Assembly (NCBI RefSeq): GCF_020520425.1
Contig: NC_079490.1
Span: 2,914,001 to 2,978,000, forward strand
Direction: 5' to 3'
Length of the DNA: 64,000 nucleotides
Origin: Spinacia oleracea
Lineage: Eukaryota; Streptophyta; Magnoliopsida; Caryophyllales; Amaranthaceae
Below, piece by piece: positions 35,834 through 47,390 of the stretch. The notes under the pieces are model-generated. The model had not been told where the DNA came from, made no database searches, and was given only the letters and a program-made list of their open reading frames with translations. A program made the position numbers and the translations under genes. Position 1 is the first letter of the stretch, and each line of letters opens with the position of its first letter.

Positions 35834-38800
35834 TCAACTCTTTCTATTAGTCACCAAAATACCAATGTGGGATTTGATCTCTTGAATATCTTGATATCCC
35901 ACTCTTTGCCAATCCCCGCCAATTAAAAGGAAACCTTCAATCCCATCAAATGATGGAACAGTTTTTGAATTGTCAATCCCATGAAATACCAATTCAGAAT
36001 TCTGTAACTCTTTGCCAACCCTGAATTCTTTTGTTGTCTCCAAATCACAGGCAGCTTCTGTTTTACTACTAGATTGCCTTAATTCAAGATGTTTCTCAGT
36101 ATCACAATCAGTGGCCCGGTCAAGAACGGGTAGACAACCCGATGATCCCACGGCCCGAGGTAACATCCCTATAGGGCACGGGTTCCATGATTTAGCAACG
36201 GTCCAAATACTTGAACCTTCCATAACACCATCATCATCCTGAGTGGTTGAAACATCTGAATTGCTGATTTTACGGCGTTTAACTAATTCCAACTTCTCTG
36301 CAGCTTGACGGATATACCCCTCTTGAGTAATAACATCAATGGTGTTGACACCTGAAGCAACATCTGCAACAAGTCTTGGGTGAAGTTTTTTAGTGAGGGA
36401 AGATAATTTGCCGAGCTTCTCACTCAGACATCGATCACGAACCATTTCTGCTAGCAGCATGGCTGAATCTAGAATGTCTTGATTTTCAGGATCAGAGATG
36501 TGGAAACATCTCCTCACAAGTTCAATCAGGGTTGTTTTAGGAACACAGACTGTGGTATCTGTTGTGTTTTCTTGAGGTTCATGTTGAGTTAGTTTTAGAC
36601 CTTTGAGAACTAGCACCAGCCACTTAAAAAGTGAAGAAAGAACTCCCATTTGTTGCATCTCTGGGTCATATTGCAATATGCTGAAATGTTTATGGCCTAA
36701 AAGAGCATAAAATCCATGTTCAGACAAACAGCACTTAAAAAAGAAGAAACCCAACTTGATAATACGCAATTTATTGAACAAACAAGAAAATGATCAAATA
36801 TAGACTGGACTATGATAAAACTAAGACGCCCAATTCATTATTTATTGGAAAATTTGCCAATTACTACCTAGGTCTTTAGTAACTTTGCGAATTACTACCT
36901 AGCATGTTAAAAATTGCAAATTACAACAATAACTAAACACCTAGGTAGTAATTGACAACTTTTAACAAGCTAGGTAGTAATTCGCAAAGTCGCTAAATAC
37001 CTAGGTAGTAATTGGCAAATTTTCCTTATTTATTAACTGTATAAGGGCATATCAGCCTCGCAAGGGTAAGGCTTGCTTATAATGATTTCGTAGCTGATGG
37101 TTTTAAGTTTTTAACAGCAAATGATAAAGAATTTACCACACTAGACTTGAGAAAATTAAAATAAAGAGTACAAACATCAAAGAAGTTCCAGCTACTAGAA
37201 AACTTCGATTACAAGGACCTAATTGCATACAGGTTGTGTGACAGTGCAAAAACAATTGTATTATAGTATCAGACACACAGTACTACGATTAAAGATGGTG
37301 GTCAAATCATTTCTAGATGCAAGATAACTCATTGAAGTGATGTGGTGGTGTCATGCGAAATGTGATGAGGATATTTTAGATGAAATCGATCATAATGGCA
37401 CATAAGAAATGGTATAAATCTAATACTTGTTTAAAAGCATCAACTAATTTAGTAGCCGAGATCTCTTATATCACTAAACAAACAAACAAACAAACAAAAG
37501 ACATCAGAGTAGAAGCAACAGAACAAAGCAATTACCGGAATCTTCTCTAATGATTTTTCGAGACTCAATCATGTCAAGAACTGCTTTTAATAAGCTCAGA
37601 AGTAGTTCTGGTTCCTTTTTGCAGACCTTACTTATCACAGGCTTCCATTCATCAAATACAGCCTGTGCAACATCTAAGCTCAAATTTATCTGAATGTTTT
37701 CAGGAGAATTCACCAAGTCTAATGAGTACGATGAATCGAGTAAGAATTCCAGCAACACAGAGACCACATCTGACGAGAAGAAAGAATATAATCGAACAAG
37801 GTTTTTCATAGTCCTCGTTATCTGTTTCTTAGATCCTGCATATCATCAAGAAAAGACAATTGTCACACTAAGCCATGGTGTAGCAATTGTTATTGTTTAA
37901 ACAATTGATGAATGCAATGAAACCCAAATAGCAGGTAAACATATTGAATAACAATATCAATTCAACCAAATTGGTGCAGTATTTGATTGTATTGTGAAAT
38001 AACAAAAAAAAAATCTTATTTTATGTACAAAAGATGGTATACACCACTGACAAAAAAGAAATTATAGTTGGAAATTTTATGTGATGAATATCAATGTAAA
38101 ATTGGGTTTTAAAAAAAATGTATACAATCTCGAAATAAAAATGTGTATGTGTGTGGGGTGGGGGGGGTGGGGGGTGGGGGGGTTCCCCAAGCAGTTGGGA
38201 TATATCTTCCATTCTGTGTCTGGCACATCACCTGTTTAACAATAGCATGTAACGATGCCTTAAAATGATTTGATTTTCTTAACCATGAAAAAATTGTTAA
38301 CGTCAAATGAAACAATGAAGCGTTAAAATCACAAAATATGATTATTTAATGGTATATATAGTCCCAGGTCTCCAAGAACCAGTGAAACCGTAAATAAAAA
38401 TCTACGGCGTTAACATTAGAGGTATTCTGAAATTTTCCAAGGGGGCATGGAAAAGGAGTTGGACAAATATTTTCAGATAATGGGAGAATCAAAGAACATC
38501 AACGTACCAGACTCGTAATGTCATACAGACATAAATCATAATAACTTTGTTTTTATCACGTCATTGCAACAAAATATATTAAAAAAAGTGAGGAGCTCCT
38601 TCGAGTTTAAAGCAATCTGAAAATGTCTTACCTACATATTTAGAAGATTGGGCTTTGCTAGCCACAACAGACAAAAACTTATTGCGCCCATGAATAATAG
38701 CACCTACCATTTGTTCATGATGTTTAACACCTATATAAGAGAGGCTATACCATATCAAGCCCTAGCCAATATAAAATAGAGGGAGTCAACTAGTCAAGTA

Positions 38801-41800
38801 AGAAAATAGATCACACTAATATAAAGAATATACAGCAATGCAAATGTGCTTAAAAGGAAGAAATACAGCATAAAGGCCACAATATCATATCTACTAAGAC
38901 AAACTACACAAATCGCATATCTCATATAGTCATATAGTCATATGTCATACAGCATCCAGAAGAGGTATACTAAAGGACAGTATTCATAGCTGTGTTGATG
39001 GAGACATGAAGGTTACCTAAGACGGAAAGTAAGGTTAAATAAGACAATTCTTCACAATTACAGGACAGAAAAAGCAAAACAAATAAGCTGGAATTGTGAG
39101 GAAAACTACCTATATGTCCTAGCCCATAAAAGACAGAAAAGTTCTTGTTCTCCCCTTAAACTGCCTCTATCACCCTCTTTCACCTGTCCTATGAAGGCTA
39201 TGATCCTATCTACACATTACAATAAAATAGAAAACATTTCTAAAATAATGCAGCATCCATGATTTTACCCAAAAAAAACAGTGAAAATACTCGGTGTACA
39301 CAAACTATGCAGTTTAGAGTTAATGAACTGGTGGTTTACTGTAAAGCTGAATAAGGCTTCTTTTAGCTGCAACTTCAACTCCCCCCCCCCCCCCCCCCCC
39401 TCCCAAAAAAAAAAAAATTACTCCGATAATCACTACAGTCATTAACTCTTCCCTTGCAGCTCAAAAGTCAAAACAGAAGAAAATTCAGTCTCAAGAAGCA
39501 CATACTTGTAAGAAATCCCACAACTCAACTTTTGAATCCAAACCCAGAAACCCAAGAATCTTTTAATTGACTTCTTATTTCCCTGTTTCCGAATACAGTT
39601 AACAAGGTTTGATGGGTACTAAACAGCAAGTATACCCATCTATCAACACATTGCCAACTTGTCTTTCAGCTTTCTACCAGGCTAAACTTATAGGACCTGA
39701 AATGGAACTAAAAAGTCAACAATATTAAACCAAAAAAACTACTGCACTCCCATTGAAACAAATGCCATACTGATCCTACCATTCCTACATGTATAATTGA
39801 AATAACCACTCATCAGTATATATTGGCCTCAGTTTGTTGTCATGTTGAACAATATGTGTTTGGCAGAGTGAATCTATGTTCCTACTATCCCTCCCGTGTT
39901 GCTGCATATACTGATATGTTACATAACTCACCAGCTTGAGAGATGTCAGATGCTCGCAGAAGTTAATTCTGGAAACCAGTATCATGATTCAAGACCCTTA
40001 GAGTCTGTTGATTCAGAAACATTTCCTTTCAGATGCGATCTAAGACCAAGAAAGAAAACCCAAAAGTATTAATTTTATACTTTCCGTATGCAAGAGGTTT
40101 GTTCCTATCCCCTGGGCATGCCTCGGGCACTTTTGCACTCCTGTAGCTATGGGTTGGACTTCTCAAGCTGTAACTCTTGACTCGCTTTTGTGCTTTGAAT
40201 TTATGACCCCCTCCCCCCCTCACACAAAAACAGAAATAAAAGAAAATAAATGCATGCTCCTATATAGCTGATGGAATTGAACATCATTAAACCCCCTGCT
40301 ACCTAGTATTTAACTTGCAATTAATCAATTGACCTACCATAATGCTGAGAATCTCAAAGATCCCTCAAAAGGTTAGCAGTGATTTTAAGAAAAACCTAAG
40401 CTCTTTTAAGGATGCATTCAGCTAAGTAATGACTCAAGAGAAGACAAGGTGAGCACATATAGAACATAGACTCATAGAGTATCCGGATCAAGCAAGGAAA
40501 AACAGCTTGGCAACAATATGACAAACAATCCTGATAATATAGTAAATGAAACTAAATAAACAAGAGGGGAGTCATGGATACACAAGACTTCTTTAAAAGA
40601 AATTATAGTGGATGACTTACGGTTCCCCTTGACTCGTAAAGAACTTGACTCAGGGTTTTGCTTGACTTTCAAACTGAATGCCAGTTCACGTAATTTAGAC
40701 CTGATTTCCTTCCTGACATTAACACTTTCGCCACTTTGGTAAGGAATTGCGTTCTTCTGAGAATCCCAATAGTAAGATTTTAACCAATTCAGTGCCTGGA
40801 TATGTGAATACAAGCAAGACATCAATTCGTACTCAAAATAAATGATTATGCTACAGAACATATTCCAACCATTATGAGTATGTGTATGCATCTGGTAACA
40901 ATGCCGGCTAATTATAAGTAACTAAAATATGCTAGTTAGTTTATCTTGTAAGGTTTAACAGAAGAACACATGAAATATAAATCCTACACCACTACAAGAG
41001 AGGTAGAATAAGACGTACTTCCTATATATAGCTTTAGAAGTGTCAGATTCAGAAGGCTGAACAGTGAACACAAAAAGGACAGAAACTCACTCCAAGAATA
41101 CAGATAAGTGAATAGATAAAAACCTTAAAACAACCGGTAAAGAGAACTTAGACAACTTCATGGGGACTGAACTAATTACCAAAGATATCCTTATGAAACA
41201 TAAGTTTTTTTATCGTCAACAAACAAAGAGAAGTGCATGTATCTAAATCATTCAAATACAGAGTTACTCATTGAGGCATACAGTAAGTAAAGGGAGGGTC
41301 ATACCTTAATAGAGGCTGAACGAAGCAGCCGAAGAGAAGGAAGCTCCCGGTGTGAACCCTCTACATAATAAGCAAAAACCAACTAATAAAGTTAGCTTTC
41401 AGTACAATAGACGTTACAAGCAACAGAATAACAGCATAAGCCCAACAAACAATGGAGCCTAGAAGACAACAAATACGAGGTTTCAGAATTAAGTCATAAT
41501 AACATATGGGTGGTCGCATCCTTATTACATCATACTCCCTCTGTCCCTTAAGGATTGCCCCATAGAAGAAATGTTACTTTTAAAGTTTTGGTTGGGTTGA
41601 GTTAGTGAGAAAGAAAATTGGTGGAACCAAAAGTAGTGTGTGTGAGAGTAAAAGTGTGGTTCCTAATGGCCATCTATTGTATGGGGCTAACTTAAGGCGA
41701 CAAACCAAAAAGAAAAATGGGCAATATTTAAGGGATGGGAGGGAGTACATATTAACCTGACAACGGAAAAAAATGTGATGATGAATCGTTCCCAATTTGA

Positions 41801-43252
41801 ACTTGTCTCGGGTTTCTTACCATGACGAATATCAATCAGCATGTGCGGCATGTTGATTTTTGCAGCTGCTTCAGCTATTGACATCTCTTCTTTCTTACGT
41901 GTCTTTTCAATAACAGCATTCACAAGCCTTATGATAACAAATTTAGAGTAGGTAAGCCAACTATAATACTGAATATCCACTGGAAAGGATAGTGGTTTGC
42001 AAGTTCAGATAGATAAGTAAGATCAGAAACAAAAGGCCTAAGCAAAGACCATGAAATCCATGTACCATCAAACAAACGAACATCATGCAACATATGCAAA
42101 GTACAAAGTATGAAAGTAGTAATCAAGTGTTGCAACGACTAACAAAATCTCTCTAATTACATCATTATCATGCATGCTTCAGCAACCCATCAAGATCAAA
42201 ACCTATATCACTATTTCATCTCTAGCGTACAGAAAACAATTCTTCCTTAAACAGAAGTACCAAATTAAATAAAGCATTTTCCTTTCTTTAAGCATTTGGC
42301 AGTCCGCATACAACAAGTTTCTCTTCTCTTAATGCCTGCTATTCTTACACTTTTCATGTTGATAGAGTAAACCAAAAACAATTCAACATTCACGTTGCAT
42401 TTGGAAATACGTAAATCTATTGATATTTTATCTTACGATGTATGAAAACTACGGAAATCTAGTATTTGGTTAAGTATTTGCACTTGATTTCCTCTATCAC
42501 AAACAACCAATGGAGAATTCAGGATTGTGGATATCACTAAGTTTCAATTCTTTTCTACATTGAAGAACCAAACAAGCGAAAACAACAGAGTACTTATTCG
42601 ACCACATAACTTTTCTAGAGTTCTCACGGGCTTTACTTTCCATAAATTTTCAAGTTCGCAAACCATTAGCATTGCCAACCAAACGTTCAAGCAATCACAA
42701 ATACGAAAAACTTATCTGCAAAGGGTACAACTCCACTTGATTAGATAGTGAAGCTCACCTCATAATAGCCATAGTGTAAAGCATAGCCAACACTTCCTCT
42801 GATTCAGAAGCTCCATTACTAAACCCCTCACTACAATCCAATCAACAATGATCAATTATAACAACCACTAACCTAAACAATCAAAAATTCAAATCACCAA
42901 ATTCTCAGAATCAGATAAACACCTGAAGTGATGATCTTTTTGCTGAATTTCAACAATCGAAGCCGAAACTTCAATCACAACTGGTAAACACCCTCGGCAT
43001 CGCCAAGCCGCAATCTGTTCCCCCAAAAAAACAGATATTCAATTCAAATATTTGATGATAAAATTAGAAAACTAGAAAATGAGGAATTAGGGTTTTACAT
43101 ACTCTACGAAGAGCTTTGGCGATGGATTGAGGTGAAGAGGAAAATAGAGAGAGTCTGACGAAATCCCATTCTTCCCAATTCAACCATGGAACCAGCTTCT
43201 GGTTTTCGGCGAGGTTTGAATTCGTCTCCTGCAGCTCAAGTAGTGACTCCAT
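35834..43252 (-). CDS. LAS1: LAS1-like pre-rRNA (ITS2) endoribonuclease, complete
   Basis: LAS1 family proteins are HEPN-domain endonucleases that cut the ITS2 spacer of pre-rRNA, with a GRC3/NOL9-type kinase, in the nucleus. Exons: 43252-43103, 43014-42923, 42830-42759, 41927-41821, 41360-41305, 40795-40621, 37835-37536 and 36696-35834. Phases agree at all joins; 604 residues. The N-terminal domain reads LVPWLNWEEWDFVRLSLFSS, then AAWRCRGCLPVVIEVSASIV and MLYTMAIMRLVNAVIEKTRK. IAEAAAKINMPHMLIDIRHE is followed by GSHRELPSLRLLRSASIKAL and NWLKSYYW. RHEGSH is the R-x4-H catalytic motif; its codons span the junction of exons 4 and 5. The C-terminal half is divergent and Ser/Glu-rich, as usual. 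ATG at 43252 is the first in frame (the upstream frame has only TTG). A Mutator-type MITE begins 116 bp before the ATG. Confidence 0.92.
36847..37025. mobile_element. Mutator-type foldback MITE (179 bp) in the last LAS1 intron
   Basis: Almost wholly an inverted repeat: GGAAAATTTGCCAATTACTA at the left is mirrored at the right, and CTACCTAG recurs in each arm. Perfect 9-bp duplication TTATTTATT at 36838-36846 and 37026-37034. Confidence 0.9.
38150..38184 (+). repeat. G-rich tract with quadruplex potential
   Basis: Four or more G runs separated by single T (GTGGGGTGGGGGGGG ... GGGTGGGGGGG) in LAS1 intron 6. On the transcribed (minus) RNA it is C-rich. Confidence 0.7.
39380..39413. repeat. Poly-C/poly-A tract
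   Basis: About 20 C, then TCCC and about 13 A, in LAS1 intron 6. Exact length may be unreliable in sequencing. Confidence 0.8.
41535..41745. mobile_element. Stowaway-like MITE in LAS1 intron 4
   Basis: CTCCCTCTGTCCCTTAAGGA to TTTAAGGGATGGGAGGGAG with TA flanks, 211 bp. Confidence 0.75.
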
Positions 43253-43367
43253 TGACGACGAGGTTCTGAAGTGGTGGTTCAATTTGGTGGAGCAATTTTA
43301 GTTAGACCTTAAACCCCAAACCCTTCATTTCCCCCAATTTACATTTTCCATTTTATGTTTGTTTTTT

Positions 43368-43923
43368 GGCAAATTTGCCAAAAAGGACCTTTTATAACTC
43401 AAATTTTGCGAGAAAGGACCTTATATAATTTTTTTTGTGAAAACACACCTTAAAGTAATTTTTTTTGCGAGAAAGGACCTAAGGAATGTTTCCGGCATTG
43501 ACTGAGCTTTTCCGGCCATTAACTTGCACGTGAGCAGCACGTGTGGCTTACGTTGGCTAAAGACAATGATTTTCCTGACTCTTGAATTTTCAAACTTGAT
43601 TTTATTTCGGTTTTTCTTTTCAACTTTAGGTTTTAAAGCTTAGAATTTTGGAGGAAAATTGGGTGTGATTAGCAAAATAATGCCACGCGTGCTTCTCACG
43701 TGCAAGTCAATGGCCGGAAAAAACTCAGTCAATGCCGGAAATTTACTCTTGGTTGTCTTTCGCAAAAAAAATTACATTAATGTGTGATTTCACAAAAAAA
43801 AATTTATATAAGGTCCTTTCTCGCAAAAAAATTTACATTAAGGTGTTATTTCACAAAAAAAAATATATAAGGTCCTTTCTCGCAAAATTTGGATTATAAA
43901 AGGTCTTTTTTAACAAATTTGCC
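43368..43923. mobile_element. Mutator-type MITE upstream of LAS1
   Basis: Long inverted ends GGCAAATTTG(C/T)(C/T)AAAAA(G/A)GACC and 9-bp duplication TTGTTTTTT (43359-43367 and 43924-43932). Each arm has two or three copies of GCGAGAAAGGACCTTATATA. Three CACGTG cores lie inside (43527, 43538 and 43697). TIR wording resembles the element at 36847. Confidence 0.85.
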
Positions 43924-43951
43924 TTGTTTTTTCACAAATTATATTTTAGAC

Positions 43952-44079
43952 CAATGATGTCTTGGTCTAATGGCTAAGACTGAGGGCATGTGTATAATAG
44001 GTCTCAGGTTCGAATCTTTTTGCCCCCATTTGTAATTTATATTGTACTTGTGACTCATTCGTACCAAAAAAAAAAAAAA
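43952..44079 (+). mobile_element. tRNA-derived SINE
   Basis: A box TGGTCTAATGGCTAAGAC, B box AGGTTCGAATC, then TTTGTAATTTATATTGTACT and CTCATTCGTACC, and a ~15-A tail. Confidence 0.75.
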
Positions 44080-44291
44080 TTAGTGCAATAACAATTTCAT
44101 ACTAGCCGTGATTAATCAATTCGTGCCTATGAAACAAGGATGCACAATGAGCATAGACGCATAGTGTATATAGACAATAAATGTGTATGTGTAAAACAAT
44201 ATGATGAGCTTTCTCGTTGCCTCGTGTTGTCGAGTTTTGTATTTATAATTGGTCGGAGTAATTGAAAAAATGTAGCTCGATATTAGTATGA

Positions 44292-44616
44292 CAAAAGGTC
44301 TTACGCGCATAAGGTGTACAATAAATTTATTGTACGTCAAGATAACTTTTATGAAGTTTTTTGTAACTTTAATATGTTTTGATTACCATTTATATTATTA
44401 AAAAAAGGTGGATAGATAAACATATTAAAGAGGTTAAATGATTAATTTTATACATTATTAGTGATGTTGAAAAAATAATTTTTATTAAATGAAATTTTTT
44501 ATCACTCAAACATAGATAACTTTTACATATATAAATGTAACTTTTAAGTGTTTTGAATCAACCTTTACTCTGTTGTATAGTATTTATTGTACACCACATA
44601 TAAATAAAAATTTGTG
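44292..44616 (+). mobile_element. Mutator-type MITE, family P, copy 3
   Basis: CAAAAGGTCTTACGCGCATA at the start and AAATTTGTG at the end. Both palindromes are recognisable, though the 5' one has mismatches. Flanks TTAGTATGA / TTAACATGA (7 of 9). Confidence 0.75.
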
Positions 44617-44718
44617 TTAACATGAGGATTGTAAAACATTATGGAGATTGGTCAATGAACAATGAAAAATATATGTTGATTTGTCACTTATTCAATTCCA
44701 GTGAACAACTATCTATTA

Positions 44719-45291
44719 CTATCTCCGTTTCATAAAGTTCTTTACAGTTACTATTTGTATGGACTCCAATACAATATTTAACTACGAATATATCTAATTT
44801 CGTATGTGAAAAATTATAAAAAGTTGATATTCTGAAAATGCATATTGAGACCAATCTAACAAGTTCTTACATGTAACGTTTTGATGTATATAATAGTGGT
44901 AATTTATGGTCAAAGTTTTCATACTTTTGACACATTTTCCAAAGCGTAAAGAACTTTCAGAAACGGAGGTAATACTACCTTTGTTCCTGAAAGTAATTCT
45001 TTACGCTTTCCGTTTAAGTCCGTTCCTGAAAGTTATTTACACCTGTGCTTTATTCTATTTTTTGACATTAAACTTTACTATCTTACCCATCTTTCCCCAC
45101 AACATTTATCACTTTCCACTCTCTATCTTTTATTTTATTCAATTTTCCTTACATCCACCCACATTTTTACACTCCCCCACTTACTTTATCCATATTTTAT
45201 TACACTCACCCACTTTTTTACACACACTTCCCTTTATTTCTTAATATTTGTGCAAATAGTAATTGTAAAGAACATTAAGAAACGGAGGTAG
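44719..45291. mobile_element. Two adjacent Stowaway-like MITEs
   Basis: 44719-44969 runs CTATCTCCGTTTCATAAAG to CTTTCAGAAACGGAGG. 44975-45291 runs CTACCTTTGTTCCTGAAAG to TAAGAAACGGAGGTAG. TA flanks. The second carries C/T-rich text that is the complement of 1100-1340. Confidence 0.7.
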
Positions 45292-45574
45292 TACAATATT
45301 TGATTGCTTTAGCCTGGTCCTCTCATGTAGGAACAATCAGTCATTTAAATCGTTTTGTTCAATTTATACAAAATGGCTTCGACTATTTTGTTCAACTAAG
45401 TTAGGCCCCTTGTACGCACAGATATTCGGAAATTATTATTTTACCATCTTTTTTTATAAAATACTACTCCGTAGATTTTAGCCCGTGCAATGTACATATT
45501 CTATTAAATTGTTAAGTTAAAATAAAACTCCTATATATACAACTTCCATATTTAATACATTAAATTAGATTAGT

Positions 45575-46055
45575 TTTTTTTTTATGTTGGATTAAATTTC
45601 ATTTTAGATTTATTTTTAATTATTAGAGTGTATGATTTTGGATGAAGTTGTATAGCGTAATATTAGTAATTAATTAATAAAAAAAAAATCTATGTGGCAC
45701 ATAATTATTTATCTATGTGGCACTCGACCTTTTATATTCATTTTTAATTTGAAATCTTATTTTTCATTGGCCGAAACCATTAGATTTTCTACGTGACGCT
45801 CTAATATTGGATTATTATTTGATTTTGGATTGGAATTTATTTTAGATTAGTGTTTGAGTTTTGATGAATTTTATTTTAGATTTATTTTTTAATTATTAGA
45901 ACGTTTGAAGTATATTAGTAATTAATTAATTAAAATATCTACGTGGCACCTAATTAATTGTCTACGTGACATTTGATTTTTTTAATTCAAAAATAAATTT
46001 AAAATCTTACTTTTCATTGGCCGAAAGCATTAGATTTCGTACATAACGCTCTAAT
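45575..46055. repeat. Tandem duplication, ~250-bp period
   Basis: TTTTAGATTTATTTTTAATT, AGTAATTAATTAAT, CTACGTGGCAC(C)TAATTA-type, CATTTTTCATTGGCCGAAA-type and GCTCTAATA blocks occur in the same order twice (from ~45600 and ~45850). Confidence 0.65.
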
Positions 46056-46263
46056 AATTCAGCAAATATGTCTCCTTTATATTGTATCAATCCCCTACCG
46101 TATAAACAAACGTGTTAAGTAAAGTGAGGTTGCTTCAAGCACTCCCCTAACCTGTTTTTTTTTTTTTTTGACGGCCCTAACTTGTTTAAATGCATTAAGT
46201 ACAGTGAATCAATGATGATAAAAGTAAGTAAATGCGTGAAATAAAATGATGATAAAAACATGT

Positions 46264-46496
46264 AATTCCTCCGATTTTTAATGCTTGCAACATTGGTAAC
46301 TTTCATGCATGCCTATGCAAAACTTTGATCATTAATATCTTTAAAATATTATGAAAATACAAATTGAGACGAATCTAACAAGATCCCACGTGATTATGTT
46401 TTATCTTACGTATAAATCACCAACAATAGTCAAAATAGAATATATGAATAGTGTAAAATACACAAACATTGCGAGTATTAAAAATCGGAGGAAGTA
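46264..46496. mobile_element. Stowaway-like MITE
   Basis: TTCCTCCGATTTTTAATGCT at the left and GAGTATTAAAAATCGGAGGA at the right, TA-like flanks. Confidence 0.65.
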
Positions 46497-46554
46497 TTAC
46501 AAACTTTTAGGCGGTCTTACACAAAAGACCACATTAGTGTCATATAAGTGAACG

Positions 46555-46715
46555 ACTGGAACTAATTAGTTAAATACTGAAACTAATTAGTTAAATAATG
46601 AAATTAATTAGTTAAGCAATGAAACTAATTAGTTAAAACTAGAACTAGCTAGTTAGTTAACCAATAAACAAATTAGTTAAGCATTGGAACCAATAAGTTA
46701 ACCAATCGAAGTGAT
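46555..46715. repeat. Short tandem repeat of AACTAATTAGTTAA, ~20-bp period
   Basis: Six to eight degenerate units. Flanked on both sides by GG(C/T)CTTACACAAAAGACC / GACGGTCTTATACAAAAA direct copies, suggesting it sits inside another mobile element. Confidence 0.65.
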
Positions 46716-46799
46716 CTTTCCAGTAAGACGGTCTTATACAAAAATTGCCGAACACGCATTAAATAAAGTGATAATAAAAACACGTGTTAAATAAAGTAT

Positions 46800-47129
46800 C
46801 AAAAGGTCTTGCGCGCACAAGGTGTATAATAAATTTATTGTACACCAAGATAACTTTAACCCTTTTTTTTTGTAACTTTAACCTAGTTTTGATTAGCTTT
46901 TATATTAGTAAAAAAAAAATTGATAGATTAATATTTTAAAGGGTTAAATGATTAATTTTATATATTATTAGTGATTTTGAAGAAATAAGTTTTACTAAAA
47001 TGAAAAAATTTATCACTTAAAAATAGATAACTTTTACATATATATAAGCTTAACTTTTAAGCATTTTGAGTTAACTTTTACTCCGATGTACAATATTTAT
47101 TGTACACCCATTGTAAATAAGAATTTGTG
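46800..47129 (+). mobile_element. Mutator-type MITE, family P, copy 4
   Basis: CAAAAGGTCTTGCGCGCACA to AAATAAGAATTTGTG with both terminal palindromes. Flanks ATAAAGTAT / ATAACGTAT (8 of 9). Confidence 0.85.
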
Positions 47130-47254
47130 ATAACGTATTTAAACACGTTAGGTAAGTGAGATTACTTCTAGCTTCTTATATGCAACCCTTTCGCTTTTAG
47201 GTTATTTTAATCATCTATTCCAAAACCAAAAGGTACAAATTGATCCTTTCGAAT

Positions 47255-47390
47255 AAAATTGCGCGCCACTGTAGTGTCAACCTTGTTGCGGAAAGAGGAG
47301 AGATAAACCGCCGTTCTCGTCGTCTCCGGCAACGGCGCCGTTCACTGCGAATTCCGATCGACGAATTATCGGTTAACGTAAACCAATTCT
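47255..47390 (+). promoter_or_regulatory. GC-rich, 5'-leader-like patch of an unidentified transcript
   Basis: A sudden CpG-rich stretch (GCGCGCCACTG ... GTCGTCTCCGGCAACGGCGC) in otherwise AT-rich DNA. It is followed by possible donor GTTAACGTAAACC and about 2 kb of T-rich, intron-like plus-strand sequence. No coding exon I can assign. It could be the first exon of a gene with small distal exons or of a non-coding RNA. Confidence 0.3.

Noticed and set aside
41580..41980. Open frames of 71-97 codons over LAS1 exon 4 and its intron
   Set aside because: Only 41821-41927 is coding; the rest is intron and a Stowaway-like MITE.
43253..43282. Ten-residue N-terminal extension of LAS1 (NHHFRTSSS)
   Set aside because: It would start at TTG; the first ATG is at 43252.
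46555..46715. Regular short repeats resembling a CRISPR-like array
   Set aside because: Units are degenerate AACTAATTAGTTAA with no unique spacers; an ordinary tandem repeat in a plant genome.
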